This document shows, piece by piece, positions 1-10,266 of a stretch of 64,000 bases of DNA. The stretch is from the NCBI GenBank assembly GCA_019828595.1, contig JAHQRK010000007.1:1-64000 (forward strand). Direction: 5' to 3'. The position numbers were made by a program, and so were the translations under genes. Under the pieces are notes generated by a model that was not told the DNA's origin, searched no databases, and was given only the letters and a program-made list of their open reading frames with translations. Position 1 is the stretch's first letter, and each line of letters starts with the position of its first letter. Source of the DNA: Aphanomyces cochlioides (Eukaryota; Oomycota; Saprolegniomycetes; Saprolegniales; Verrucalvaceae).

Positions 1-288
1 CCCAAACCCCCAAACCCCCAAACCCCCAAACCCCCAAACCCCCAAACCCCCAAACCCCCAAACCCCCAAACCCCCAAACCCCCAAACCCCCAACCCCCAA
101 ACCCCCAAACCCCCAAACCCCCAAACCCCCAAACCCCCAAACCCCCCCCCAAACCCCCAAACCCCCAAACCCCCAAACCCCCAAACCCCCAAACCCCCAA
201 ACCCCCAAACCCCCAAACCCCCAAACCCCCAAACCCCCAAACCCCCAAACCCCCAAACCCCCAAACCCCCAAACCCCCAACCCCCCCC
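1..288. repeat. Telomeric repeat array, (CCCCCAAA)n
   Basis: A near-perfect tandem array of an 8-bp unit, five C then three A (TTTGGGGG on the other strand). Small irregularities occur: one unit with a missing A near 91-97 and a run of nine C near 140. The C-rich strand reads 5' to 3' into the chromosome, the orientation of a left chromosome end. The array ends at about 288, where the subtelomeric module starts. Short stretches of the same unit recur at 711-731 and, degenerate, near 1216-1245. Confidence 0.85.
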
Positions 289-705
289 GAAACCCCAAAC
301 TTCCATGGAACTTCCTCCCCAAGGAACTTCCCCCATGGAAATCCCCCCAGGGGCCCCCGAAATCCCCCCGGGGCCCCCAAATCCCCCTTATCCGGATATC
401 CGGATAAAGCTGGCAAGCTTCTGAACTGACTAACTGATCCCCTCAGTCACTTCATGCTTGCACAATCAGCGACATAACTCACACTGAAGAAGGCAAACGA
501 AAGGACCAATGAAATTAGATTACGAGTGCCTACAACCAATTAAAACGAGCCATGGGAGGCTCCGCCTCCCAGACCCTCCGGACGCCCTTCGGGCGTGACG
601 CGCTAAAGCGCGTGGTCGCTTCGCTCCGTAGTTGTAGCGTTAATTTTTAATTCACCCCTTTGTGACAAAGCTCGCTTCGCTCGCGTGGTCCCGTCGCCTC
701 TCCCT
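289..705. repeat. Subtelomeric module, copy 1
   Basis: A GC-rich module of about 400 bp that recurs at 806-1213. It contains the NcoI-like segment TTCCATGGAA, a perfect 20-bp palindrome at 388-407 (TTATCCGGATATCCGGATAA), and a run of short stem-loops at about 553-640: GGAGGC/GCCTCC, ACGCCC/GGGCGT and GCGC/GCGC. It ends with CTTTGTGACAAAG and a segment resembling CTCGCTTCGCTCGCGTGG. No convincing coding frame exists. Copy 1 carries a 19-bp C-rich insertion near 361-380 that copy 2 lacks. Confidence 0.8.
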
Positions 706-727
706 GACTACCCCCAAACCCCCAAAC

Positions 728-773
728 CCCCGACACCTGCTAGTCTACTCGATAACTAGTACAGGTGTCGGGG
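728..773. repeat. Long hairpin between subtelomeric modules
   Basis: CCCCGACACCTG at 728-739 pairs perfectly with CAGGTGTCGGGG at 762-773. The stem continues with CTAGT (740-744) against ACTAG (755-759) after a 2-nt bulge, leaving a loop of about 10 nt. It sits between a short internal telomere-like stretch (711-731) and the start of module copy 2. Confidence 0.75.
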
Positions 774-805
774 TGAAACCACCAACCCCCGAAACCCCCA
801 ACCCC

Positions 806-1213
806 GAAACCCCTAAACCCCAAACTTCCATGGAACTTCCTCCCCAAGGAACTTCCCCCATGGAAATCCCCCCAGGGGCCCCCGAAATCCCCCTTATCCG
901 GATATCCGGATAAAGCTGGCAAGCTTCTGAACTGACTAACTGATCCCCTCAGTCACTTCATGCTTGCACAATCAGCGACATAACTCACACTGAAGAAGGC
1001 AAACGAAAGGACCAATGAAATTAGATTACGAGTGCCTACAACCAATTAAAACGAGCCATGGGAGGCTCCACCTCCCAGACCCTACGGACGCCGTTCGGGC
1101 ATGACGCGCTAAAGCGCGTGGTCGCTTCGCTCCGTAGTTGTAGCGTCAATTTTTAATTCACCCCTTTGTGACAAAGCTCGCTTCGCTCGCGTGGTCCCGT
1201 CGCCTCTCTCTGC
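806..1213. repeat. Subtelomeric module, copy 2
   Basis: A second copy of the module at 289-705, offset by about 506-525 bp. It differs at a handful of sites, for example CTCCACCTCC instead of CTCCGCCTCC, and lacks the 19-bp insertion. The 20-bp palindrome recurs at 894-913. The hairpin run is preserved apart from changes that weaken two stems. Confidence 0.8.
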
Positions 1214-1241
1214 TTACCCCCAAACACCCAAACACCCCAAA

Positions 1242-1297
1242 CACCCTTTGTGACAAAGCTCGCTTCACTCGCGTGGTCCCGTCGCCTCTCCCTGCTT
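1242..1297. repeat. Subtelomeric module, partial copy 3
   Basis: Only the last about 55 bp of the module is repeated here, starting at CTTTGTGACAAAG and running to the CTCTCCCTG end. It is preceded by degenerate telomere-like CCCAAACACC repeats. It marks the inner edge of the subtelomeric array; the first transposon starts 50 bp further on. Confidence 0.7.
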
Positions 1298-1349
1298 ACC
1301 CCAAACCCCTAAATATTCTTCAAAACATCTTTGATTGAAATTTATACTA

Positions 1350-2881
1350 CAGTCTACTCTACCAGTACGGACCCCTCCAAGAATATAAATTTTTAAAACT
1401 ATTTGGGATGGAAGGGACAATATTTTGGAGGTTTGACTGCATAACTTCACTTCTGTGTTTGAACGAGATGTGTGCAGTATGAACACCACAGTCCTGCTAC
1501 AAAGTTTAGCGAGACATTGGACCTGACAGGCATGTCGTTTCAGGGGTCTTACAGATTCAAAAATTCAAATGAATGGCGGCAAAATAGCGATAGACAAGCC
1601 TCATATTAGCTTTCATTGTCATTTTACCAGAATGAGACAACATTTGACCATCAAACAGAAGATCGCAATCGTCAACATGCATGAGCAGAATCCACATTGG
1701 GTCCGAAACGACTTAATCTCCTGGGCATCTCGTGAGTTTATGCTAAGTAGACCACCAACAAAGTCAACAATAAGTAGAATTTAGCAAGCCAAGACGAAGC
1801 TGCTGTCATTAAAAAGAGATGAAATTCAAGAAAGCAGGAAGCAATTCCACCCTTTTACTTCACAAGACTTGGAAACTCGACTTTGGACATGGTTTCGAGA
1901 AAAGGAGAAAGACCAAATTGAATTATCTGGGCCAGTTATCACCGTTAAAGCGGAAGCAATTCTCCAAGAGCTCGGTGCTGAGTCGAACTTGAAATTGTCG
2001 AGCGGGTGGCTCACTGGTTTCAAGTCCCGCCACAACATTCGTGAGTACGTGCTACACGGTGAGAGTGGAAGTGCTGACGTTGACGGTGCACAGAAGGCGA
2101 TCCCTGAGCTGCTCAAGTTGACACAATTATACGAGCTCTGTGATATCTACAATTGTGATGAGACGGGATTGACGTGGCGATATACATCAAGCCGAACGCT
2201 GGCAACAAAGCCAAGACCGGGAAAAAAGAAGCCAAAAAGTCGCGTGTCTGTCTTGCTCATGGCTAATGCTGACGGCACGGACAAATTGCCTCCCCTTGTC
2301 ATTGGATCTGCAATGCGACCACGCTGCTTCAATGGTAAAAGACCAAGTGAATGTGGTTTGTCTTACCAAAGCAACAAAAAGGCATGGATGACACGTGCAT
2401 TGTTTGAGGAATGGCTTCAATATTTGAATGAGCGGATGACTCGGGAGAAGAGAAAAATACTGTTGCTACTTGACAATATGTCAACACACAAGGAGATCAA
2501 GCCATTGAGTAACATTGTGCTCCATTACCTTCCCGTGAATACCACATCTTTGCTCCAACCACAAGATGCTGGTATCATAGCGGCGGCAAAACGACGTCAC
2601 AAAACAAAGCTATTGCAGAACGTGGTTGCCAAGTCGGACGAGGGCGATGACCATCCATATCATTGTACCTTGCGTCAAAGCCTACAATGGTTCTATGAAG
2701 CTTGGAATGAAGTTTCAGCCCAGACCATCACAAACTGCTGGAAACATGTTCGGTACGTGGCTCATTATGAGCCAGAAGAGCTGATCTGACCTTGAAAATC
2801 GACAATGCATATTCCTCAAATATATATTAAAGTTTAGAGTTTATTTATTTGTATGGGAGTCCTTACTTGTAGAGTAGACTG
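1350..2881 (+). mobile_element. Pogo-like DNA transposon with intact ends (pogo A)
   Basis: The left end CAGTCTACTCTAC at 1350 matches the reverse complement of the right end at 2881, and the match continues imperfectly for about 27 bp (roughly 23 identities). A TA dinucleotide flanks both ends (1348-1349 and 2882-2883), the target duplication typical of the Tc1/mariner/pogo superfamily. The element is 1532 bp long and holds one transposase frame that is interrupted once. Confidence 0.85.
1569..2789 (+). pseudogene. Pogo-type DDE transposase, one in-frame stop
   Basis: One reading frame runs from 1569 to 2789 and is broken only by a TAG at 1782-1784. The N-terminal part holds a helix-turn-helix (TIKQKIAIVNM...) and a CENP-B-like segment (SSGWLTGFKSRH). 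The DDE core shows the three acidic residues expected: NCDETG, LLLLDNMSTHK and LQPQDAG. Length and order fit pogo/Tigger transposases that cut and paste the element using its terminal repeats. A product starting at 1869 would keep the catalytic core but lose the first DNA-binding helix-turn-helix. It is therefore either recently dead or read through. Confidence 0.85.
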
Positions 2882-2883
2882 TA

Positions 2884-3260
2884 TGAATATTGACCAAACT
2901 TGCATATTTGTTAGAGGCTCGAAGTCGAGCACAGTTTTTGACTTGATCAAAGTATTAAAACTAGAAGTTTGAAAAGGTCAGGTGCAAAAGGGATAGGCTA
3001 TAAATTTATACAACATTTATTAAATATTACAGGTTACAGGTTACATGAGGCAACAACAGTGTTTGAGAGGCATAGTGGAAATTTAACCTGAAATCCGAAA
3101 ATATAAATTATTATATTTCAGAGTTTTAACTACTGTGGAATACTGCGATTCGATTGGTGCTCGACTTTGAGCCTGTGCTCGACTTCGGTCGTTTACGTTA
3201 GTCAAGATACAACCATGCAAGCCTTCGCTCGGCCATGTGTGGATTTATGCGATGAAGTGA
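2884..3260. other. Non-coding stretch with a 15-bp inverted repeat
   Basis: No gene is visible. CGAAGTCGAGCACAG at 2920-2934 is the exact reverse complement of 3173-3187, about 240 bp apart. The pair could be the ends of a small decayed element; no target duplication was found. Confidence 0.4.
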
Positions 3261-4367
3261 ATGAAGAGACTTGTGCACCCGAGCTGGTCAATTGTTCTCG
3301 GGTTCCACATTCGATGTCAACAAGTATTCAACCTATATGGAAGAAGACGGCATCTCGGCCGGAGAGTTCAAAATGCATGCATTGCAGCAATGCTCAAGAT
3401 GGACATCATCTCGTTCTTCTGGTACAAGTCCCCAAATGGGCCAGGATTCAGTCGATATTCTGCTTTGGAAGACCTGCAAGACCATGTCGGGATGAAGATT
3501 GAAACCACAACTGCGCCTGCCTATATCTACTTCCACGGTTTCAAGCGGCCAAACGAAGTTGTCGAGTTTGCTTGCCTGAACCACTACTGTGCTCTCTTGG
3601 TACAAGACAGTGTCACGTGTATTGAAGAAGCTGGACCAGTCTCGATGGTTGGCAACTTTGAGCAACCCTGCTTAGAAGGTTTTGTCTGTGGCACCTCTGA
3701 AGCTTCATTCCAGAACGTCCAGCAATCGCAACCAAGCGAGCAGAAGAAGAGAACGTTCAAGCAACAAACGTTATGGAACGTGAAGCCTGTCCAAGTGAAA
3801 AGGCAAAGGACAGGCAGACAGCCACCTACAAAGAAGCAGTCTAAAGATTACTTTAAGAATATTGGTATCATGGTCAACTACATGAAGACTCTGGAAGCGC
3901 CAGCTTGTGTCGTTGACTTGACATGTAAGTCAGTCTCAGTGAATGCAATGATGAATAAACATGAATAGGTTGACAGTGAGAGTTCTGGGATCGTTCAACT
4001 CACAAGCTTCAAAACGAACAAGCTTGAGCTTACGTGGCATCCTCGAGTTTGCGTACTAACTTCATCCAATGCTTGGCAATCGTGACATGAACGCGACGCT
4101 CCGTGTTTTCGGTGATTTTGCGAAACCAGGTAGTCTCGTACTATGTTGTGCGCTCACTACTTATGTTTACAGAAACGATTCGCCACTGGATATGAGCCTT
4201 CGTTGGTACACAAGTGGATGAGCTCTGAGGCAGCCTTGACACTGAAGAGTATTTTGAGCGTCGTTGAAGACAAGTTCAAGCAAAAATTGCCCTCAATTCA
4301 AGACCGATCCATGACCAAAGTGCCAGAGAGTATCTTGAATCAATTTTCCAGCAAAAAGTCATTGTAA
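3261..4367 (+). pseudogene. Decayed gene of unknown identity
   Basis: Several plus-strand frames look like one broken protein. A frame at 3271 (FSGSTFDVNKYSTYMEEDG) seems to continue, after a shift, in the frame at 3403-3968 (FFWYKSPNGPGFSRYSAL, then a Lys/Gln-rich stretch). Intron-like joins occur at about 3925-3967 and 4104-4172, but joining them does not restore a single frame. The last piece, 4173-4367, ends in a Lys-rich tail. I do not recognise the family. Its position between transposons suggests a mobile-element passenger or a captured gene fragment. Confidence 0.4.
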
Positions 4368-4464
4368 CCAGCAAACAGTTATGAAAACGTCTTGGTACAG
4401 TTCTGACGTATTGTTATCTCATCCATGATTAGACTGCACTTCAATCGACACAGCAACTTTCTAC

Positions 4465-7215
4465 TCAAAAGATGCTTGGAATTGCAAAGACCGGCATGAT
4501 GTCGGTTGGCAGGTATTGGAGCTTGATTTTCTTGTTTGCGACCAGTTCTCGCAGGAAGTGGAACTTCAGGGCTAAATGTTTTGTACGCTGTATGCTGGAT
4601 GTGTTCGAACCGATAGCGATCGCGCTTTGGTTGTCGAGAAACAAGGTTGTCACGTTAGAGTTGGTGCATCCGAACTCTTCTAGTATGTTCCTTAGATGCA
4701 TTCCATGCTGGGCCGCAAGGCACGCTCCAACATATTCTGCTTCTGCTGTTGATAGAGTTACCAGTGCTTGCAATTTTGATCGCCAAGATATAGGTCCACA
4801 GGAATACATCCATAGATATCCACACGTAGATCTTCCAGTAGTTCTATCGTCTGCCCAACTGGAGTCGCTAAAACCAATCAATTGATCTCCATTTTTTGCT
4901 TTGTCACTCTGTTTCATTCCATATAGTGCTTTTTCAATTTTCCATACGTTTCCATTTGATTCAGGGAAGCCGTTGGGGGGCTCCATGAATATTTCTCGGT
5001 CTGAATCAGCATGAATATAGCCGTTGGTCGCGTCCCCTTGTCTACATTTTTATCCATACTTTGCAACCAGTGCTAATGTCAAACGCAACGTATCTCCATG
5101 AATGACTGGTGCGTAAGTTTCATCGTAATCAATACCATAACGTTGCGAGCAGCCTTTAATTACGACTCTTGCTTTATAGATTTTTGCTCCATCGATCAAT
5201 TCCTTGCGCTTGAAAACCCATTTGCTTTTAAGTAATCGTCCATTCGGAGGTTTTGGAACCACTACGTAACAATTCATTTGTTGTAGATTGGCAATTTCCT
5301 TTTCACAGGCTTCTAACCACTTCTCTGCGTCTGGTCCATCCAAAGCCTCCCAGAAAGATTGAGGTTCACCCTCATCATATTAAAGCATAGATCGTAAATG
5401 ATATTTGCATGATCGTCATAGGTATTTCCTGATGGCGCATTCAACATGTGTTGATCTGGCTCGTCGTATTCCATAGTTGCTATTCCTCTTTCATTTTCTG
5501 CAGACCTGAGTGTTTTGGCGGGTGGTTGAATCATTGTAAGGTCCTCGTGTCGTGGTCGCGCAGTCGACCGGATGAAATGAAATGGAGTTTCGGATTTTTG
5601 TTCTCCCTCGAGCGCTCGTCTTTGATTTAGCGCTTCAATTCGAGCGCTTTTTCTAAGTACTTGCATCGTATCGTGGCGTTGTTCTTTTGCTTGATCTGAT
5701 AGACCACGCCTCGTTTTCAGAGTTTCTCGATTTATGGATGTTTTTACAATTGTTGATGGACTCGGTGTTAATTGCTCAATTGCTGATTTGTTATTAGTTG
5801 CTTGTGAGGTGCTTTCTGTCTGTCCTGTATTGTTCGGCGTCCGATCGTTGTTAATGGCGGCTCTATATCGTATTTGGGGAGGGTAGAATGCTATAGGTCT
5901 CTGGTGTGTCACTACGTTGTGTAAAAAGTATCGATTTGCACTGTTTGGCTGCTCTGGGGTATTTTGGTTGTCCTCATCTGATGTGGTATCCTTGTCGTTG
6001 TCATCTTCATCATTAAATGGTTGTTGTTGTGAAATGGCTTCTGCTTTGTTCGAAGGGACTCCAGCATCGTCAGAAAATTCCAAAACATTGGGTGTCAAGA
6101 ACTGAGTTTCATCGAATTTTGCGTCCACAGTAAAAACTACTTTATTGTCTTTTGAGTCGTAGACCTTGTATGCTTTCTTTGCTTCATGGTAGCCTAAGAA
6201 AATGCATTTGTGCGCTCTGATATCTGTTTTGTCATTTGTGTTGATTCGGCGATAGCAGATGCATCAAAAAAATTTGAGATTCGTGATTTTCGGCTTTGTT
6301 CCACGAAGAATTTCGTGCGGGGAGATGCCGTTTGTCTTTGAATTCGGCGTTCTATTTCGTAGAAACGCAGCTGTGTTGATTGCTTATGCCCACCACCTCT
6401 TAGAAATATTGGAGTGTATCATCATTGTACGAGCCATTTCTACTAAGGTTCTGTTCATTCGTTCAGCAGTGCCGTTTTGCCATTGTTTGTTGGGCGTGCT
6501 TGTTTCAAGGTGGATACCATTCTCCGATAGGTAGTGCTCAAATTCCGCGCTCTTGAATTCCCCTCCATTATCTGTTCTCAGTGTTTTTAATTTGGATGTA
6601 CACTGTCGTTCAAGCCACGGAACGTATTCCTTCAGAGCTAGGATAGCGTCGCTTTTTCTTTTAAGAAACTTCACCCAAACGTAATTTGTTGAGTCTTCAG
6701 GAAATGCAATGAAATATTCCGATCCATTTGGAAACTGTATTTTTGCTGGTCCCCATAAATCTACGTGAGCACAAGTTCCAATTTTGTGCCTGGGTCGATC
6801 TCCGTGATTTGGGATTGAGTTGAAAGTCAATTTGCCTCTAATGCAATCCTCACAAACAAGTGTGCTATTGAATTTTTGTGGGCCACCTTCCGATGCATCG
6901 ATGACTGCTGACATGGAATTAATGGGTATATGACCTAGCCATGCGTGCCATAGCATTGTATCAGATATATTAGCCAAATAGGCTTCATCAACGCTGTTGG
7001 GGATAATAATTTGTCCACGAATGGAGTAAAGGTGGCAAGAGTTCCGTTTTGCCACAAATGAGAGGTCGTCTCTGATGTATACTTCACAACAATCTCCGCT
7101 AAATGTAATTGATGCGTCATTTGCATTGTAGGTCAAGCGGCTGATTGAGATCAAAGTTTTAGTCAACGTTGGTACGAACAATACATTTCTAAAAGCCACT
7201 GTGCGTTTGGTATCG
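4465..7215 (-). pseudogene. Copia 1 integrase, linker, RT start and RNase H remnants
   Basis: From 7215 downwards: GAG-pre-integrase (LWHAWLGHIP), integrase core (HVDLWGPA, TDNGGEFK, NGTAERMNRTLVEMAR), stops at about 6384 and 6271, a Ser/Thr/Gln-rich linker (6128-5340), a frameshift near 5345-5385, then the first about 100 residues of reverse transcriptase (KWVFKRKELIDG, YDETYAPV), a stop at 5050, and a jump from KALYGMKQS straight to RNase H (FSDSSWADD, STAEAEYVG, LFLDNQSAI). The catalytic part of reverse transcriptase is missing. The copy cannot be autonomous. Confidence 0.85.
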
Positions 7216-7217
7216 TA

Positions 7218-9066
7218 CTACTCTGGTCCGAAATGATTGCAGTATATCACTTCTCATTGGCGGCATTTTTCTAAATATGCTCGTTTTTATCTTCTGATTG
7301 GCTGTTCAAATGGAGCGATCTAAGACCTTTGATTGGATAGCTTTTGGAGCATCCAACTCGTTTTCATTCGTCAGATAGAAGCGACCAATGTTGCTCCCAC
7401 TTGGCTAGCAAAGACAAATCGATCGGCCAGAGAGTCATTTACAAAGTTTACTTGTGTCTAACACGTTCAATACGTTTCACGTTGTCTCTTGATGCCCACT
7501 GAACCACACCGATCGAGCGCTTGTCGTCCTTCAAAGACAGAGCGCAAGCGGAACCTCCGGCACGACGAACGGCTTGCCATCTACGAAGCTCTTCTATCCT
7601 GCAGTTCTGGCGGCCGTCTACCGCATGGTATCTTCGCAACATTAGCAGCCAAGTATCGATGCCACTCGGATACAATCTCCCGTCTGTGAGCTCGAGCTAG
7701 ACTCTCCTTGAGGAAAGGCTCGTCGTCCGCTGATGTCAGCGCCAAAATCAAAGGTAAAACTCTCAAAATTTTATTTCTATCCAAATTTTATCGAAATTGA
7801 CAGGAATAATGTTTTAAAGGTTTACCTTTTTAGGCAATTCTGGCCGCAAGAAAAAGAGATCGGCCGCGGCAATTGTAGAAGCTGTCAAGTCAGCACCATT
7901 GGAAGATCGACAAACTCTTCGAACCATGGCTACACAATGTGGAATACCCAAGACGACGCTCATCCGTTTCATGAAAGAAGAACGAGGATTGAAGGCACGG
8001 TCAAGTCATTGCAAGCCATACTTGACTGAAGCCAACAAAGTCGCTCGAATGCAACATGCCATGTCCTTTCTGCGACCTTCGTCTCGTTCGAACCACATCT
8101 TCACCAGCATGCACAATATCGTGCATGTTGACGAAAAGTGGTTTTATGTGACGAAGGTCAAGAAACGGTTCTACGTGTTTCCTGACGAAGTACTGCCCAA
8201 GCGGTCCACGAAGTCGAAACATTTTATCACGAAGATAATGTTCCTTGCGGCGGTGGCAAGACCCCATTATGACCATCATCACGAGAGCTTTTTCGATGGC
8301 AAAATTGGGATTTGGCCCTTTGTCGAGAAGACGGTTGCCAAGCGTGCGAGCAAAAATCGCCCTAAAGGTACAATCTTGACGGAGTCCCAGACAGTGACGT
8401 CAGAAATATACAAGGCGATGATTTTGTCCAACGTTATTCCTGCGATACAAGCAAACTTCCCTCGTGACGACCAATCTCGAACAATTCTGCTGCAACAAGA
8501 TAATGCAAGTCCGCATCGTCGAATGACAACAAGCCTTCTCGTGGAAAATGCCATTTATGGCATCGAAACAGCGCCGCAGCCTCCAAACAGCCCCGACTTT
8601 AATGTTCTAGACTTAGGATTTTTTAATTCTATTCAAAGCCTACAGCATCAAAAGCTTACTCGTACAATCGATGAGCTTATTGATGCCGTAGAAAGCTCGT
8701 TCAATGAGCTGCCTTCGAGTACTCTCTCGAAAACATTCATTACCTTGCAGAAGGTCATGGAAAGAGCTCTGGAAGCGAAGGGTGGCAATGATTTTCCACT
8801 CCCTCACATGAATAAAGACGCTTCAATCAAGGACCTCTCGACGTTCAATGTGATTTGCGATCCACTTATTTTTGAAAGTGCTCAAAACCACCTCAGCGAT
8901 ATTGATTTCCCCTAAATAAACAGCATTAATAAAATGCCATTTTGCATTATATTTTTGACGAAGAAAATAAGATGTCAGGGCTCAATACAAACTTTAGTAT
9001 ATTTTCCTGGAGGCACAATACTTTAATCAAGTAAAAATATCCTGCAATCATTTCGGACCAGAGTGG
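7218..9066 (+). mobile_element. Plant-type mariner-like element nested in copia 1
   Basis: The 1849-bp element has terminal inverted repeats starting C(T/C)ACTCTGGTCCG at 7218 and at 9066 (reverse complement), and extending through GAAATGATTGCAG. TA duplications flank it at 7216-7217 and 9067-9068. Removing it rejoins the copia 1 frame on the minus strand exactly (protease side KLISY, integrase side DTKRTV), so the mariner inserted into an existing copia copy. Confidence 0.92.
7489..8915 (+). pseudogene. Mariner-like transposase (plant MLE type), one stop
   Basis: Exon 1 encodes an N-terminal helix-turn-helix region (LRHDERLAIYEALL, LAAKYRCHSDTISRL). An in-frame TGA lies at 7687-7689, where relatives normally have a Trp. 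An 80-bp intron (7754-7833, GT-AG) joins in phase to exon 2. The catalytic domain shows VDEKWFYVTKVKKRFY, LQQDNASPH and SPDFNVLDLGFFNSIQSLQ, the signature of plant-type mariner elements. I count 36 residues between the second and third catalytic Asp. It ends 150 bp before the right terminal repeat. Confidence 0.85.
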
Positions 9067-9068
9067 TA

Positions 9069-10262
9069 TGAAATAAGTTTAATCGTTCCCATTGTCGATA
9101 CGGGTATAATATGGCCATCAGCAAGTCGAACTCCTCTCGAGCATGGCACTATATCGTGAAGGATTCCTAAATCACCTGTCATATGACACGAGGCGCCACT
9201 ATCCATGATAATTTCCATTTTGATATTGGCAGCCACATTGTTGCAATCATCAAAAGAAGAGTTAATATTTTGTCGTGTTGAACTGTAATGGGGTCCAAAT
9301 AGTATTTGATCATCAGAAAATTCGTTCTTGATTTCCTCAATCATAAAAAGATCCAAATCTTCTTTGCTCTCTGTTTCTGAAATATTGTTATTGTCCTCAT
9401 GCTTTTGATGTCCATAACGCTGTCCAGCACGAAAAAATGGTCGTCCTCTGCCACGTCCACGCTGTGAGTTATTCCGTCCATTGGTCTTGTCGTTTTGATT
9501 TGGATTGAGTTTAATGTTGCTACGGAAAATACCTTTTGCACGGTCGTGGTCTTTGCGTCTATAATCTGACTTATAGTGACCAGGTTTGCCACAATAGTAA
9601 CATTCATTGGGTCCAGCGTGTAAAGCCACGTCAAGTTGTGCAGATTTCTTCTGCATATGTGGGTTCTGCAATTTATATCGCTCGTCGACGACTTTCAATT
9701 CAGCCAAAATTGCAGGCATATTATCATATTCACTTCCCTTTCGTCGTTCTCTGGCAATATACATGGTGGTATTCTCAAATCTGGATGGTAATAAACAAAG
9801 GAACCTGTTAAGGTGGGCTTTTTCGGGGGTTGGATCACCTGCGGCTCTCAATTTCCTCATTATTTCTTGGAATTGGTCTGCAAATGCTTCAAGACCAAGT
9901 TTCTCATTCCATGTGATCTGACTCATTTGCATTTGGAGGGTCATTAAGTTGATTTTAGATGTGCTTTCATACACTGCTTTCAATGCCTCCCATGTTTCAT
10001 ATGTCGTAGCATTGTCCTTTAAGTATTTCATATGGTCTGCATGTAAACTCAGCTGAATGTATGATAAAGCCACCAAGTCGTCCTCTTCTGTGTATCCTAC
10101 AATATATGATCCACTCCCGCTCTTGCATTTCTTGAGGTACTTCCCAAGCCTTTGTTGATTGAGTTTAGCTTTGGTCTTCATGCACCACTCCCTATAGTTG
10201 CTGCCATCTGGGTTCAGTTTCGTTGATATGTCGATCGTGTATCGCTCTGCCATTTGACTCAT
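9069..10262 (-). pseudogene. Copia 1 Gag and start of protease
   Basis: This open frame starts with an ATG inside the primer-binding site. It encodes a copia-type Gag (LNPDGSNYREWCMKTKAKL at the N-terminus), then a CCHC zinc knuckle whose last cysteine is replaced by tyrosine (CYYCGKPGHYKSDY), an Arg/Gly-rich stretch and the aspartic protease motif MDSGASCHMTG. The frame is cut at 9067 by the mariner insertion; the natural continuation resumes at 7215, where the integrase part begins. The lost zinc ligand implies a defective Gag. Confidence 0.85.
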
Positions 10263-10266
10263 AACC
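10257..10266 (-). promoter_or_regulatory. Copia 1 primer-binding site overlapping the Gag start
   Basis: The plus strand reads ACTCATAACC, nearly the anticodon-arm sequence of initiator tRNA-Met (GGGCTCATAACC). The minus strand would therefore pair with the internal part of that tRNA, the half-tRNA priming known for copia. The ATG of Gag (10260-10262) lies inside it. The LTR would begin at 10267, read TATTGACTTC on the plus strand, and run to somewhere near 10500. Confidence 0.6.

Noticed and set aside
1..288. CRISPR-like or simple microsatellite reading of the repeat
   Set aside because: There are no spacers; the 8-bp unit at the window edge with C-rich strand orientation fits a telomere better.
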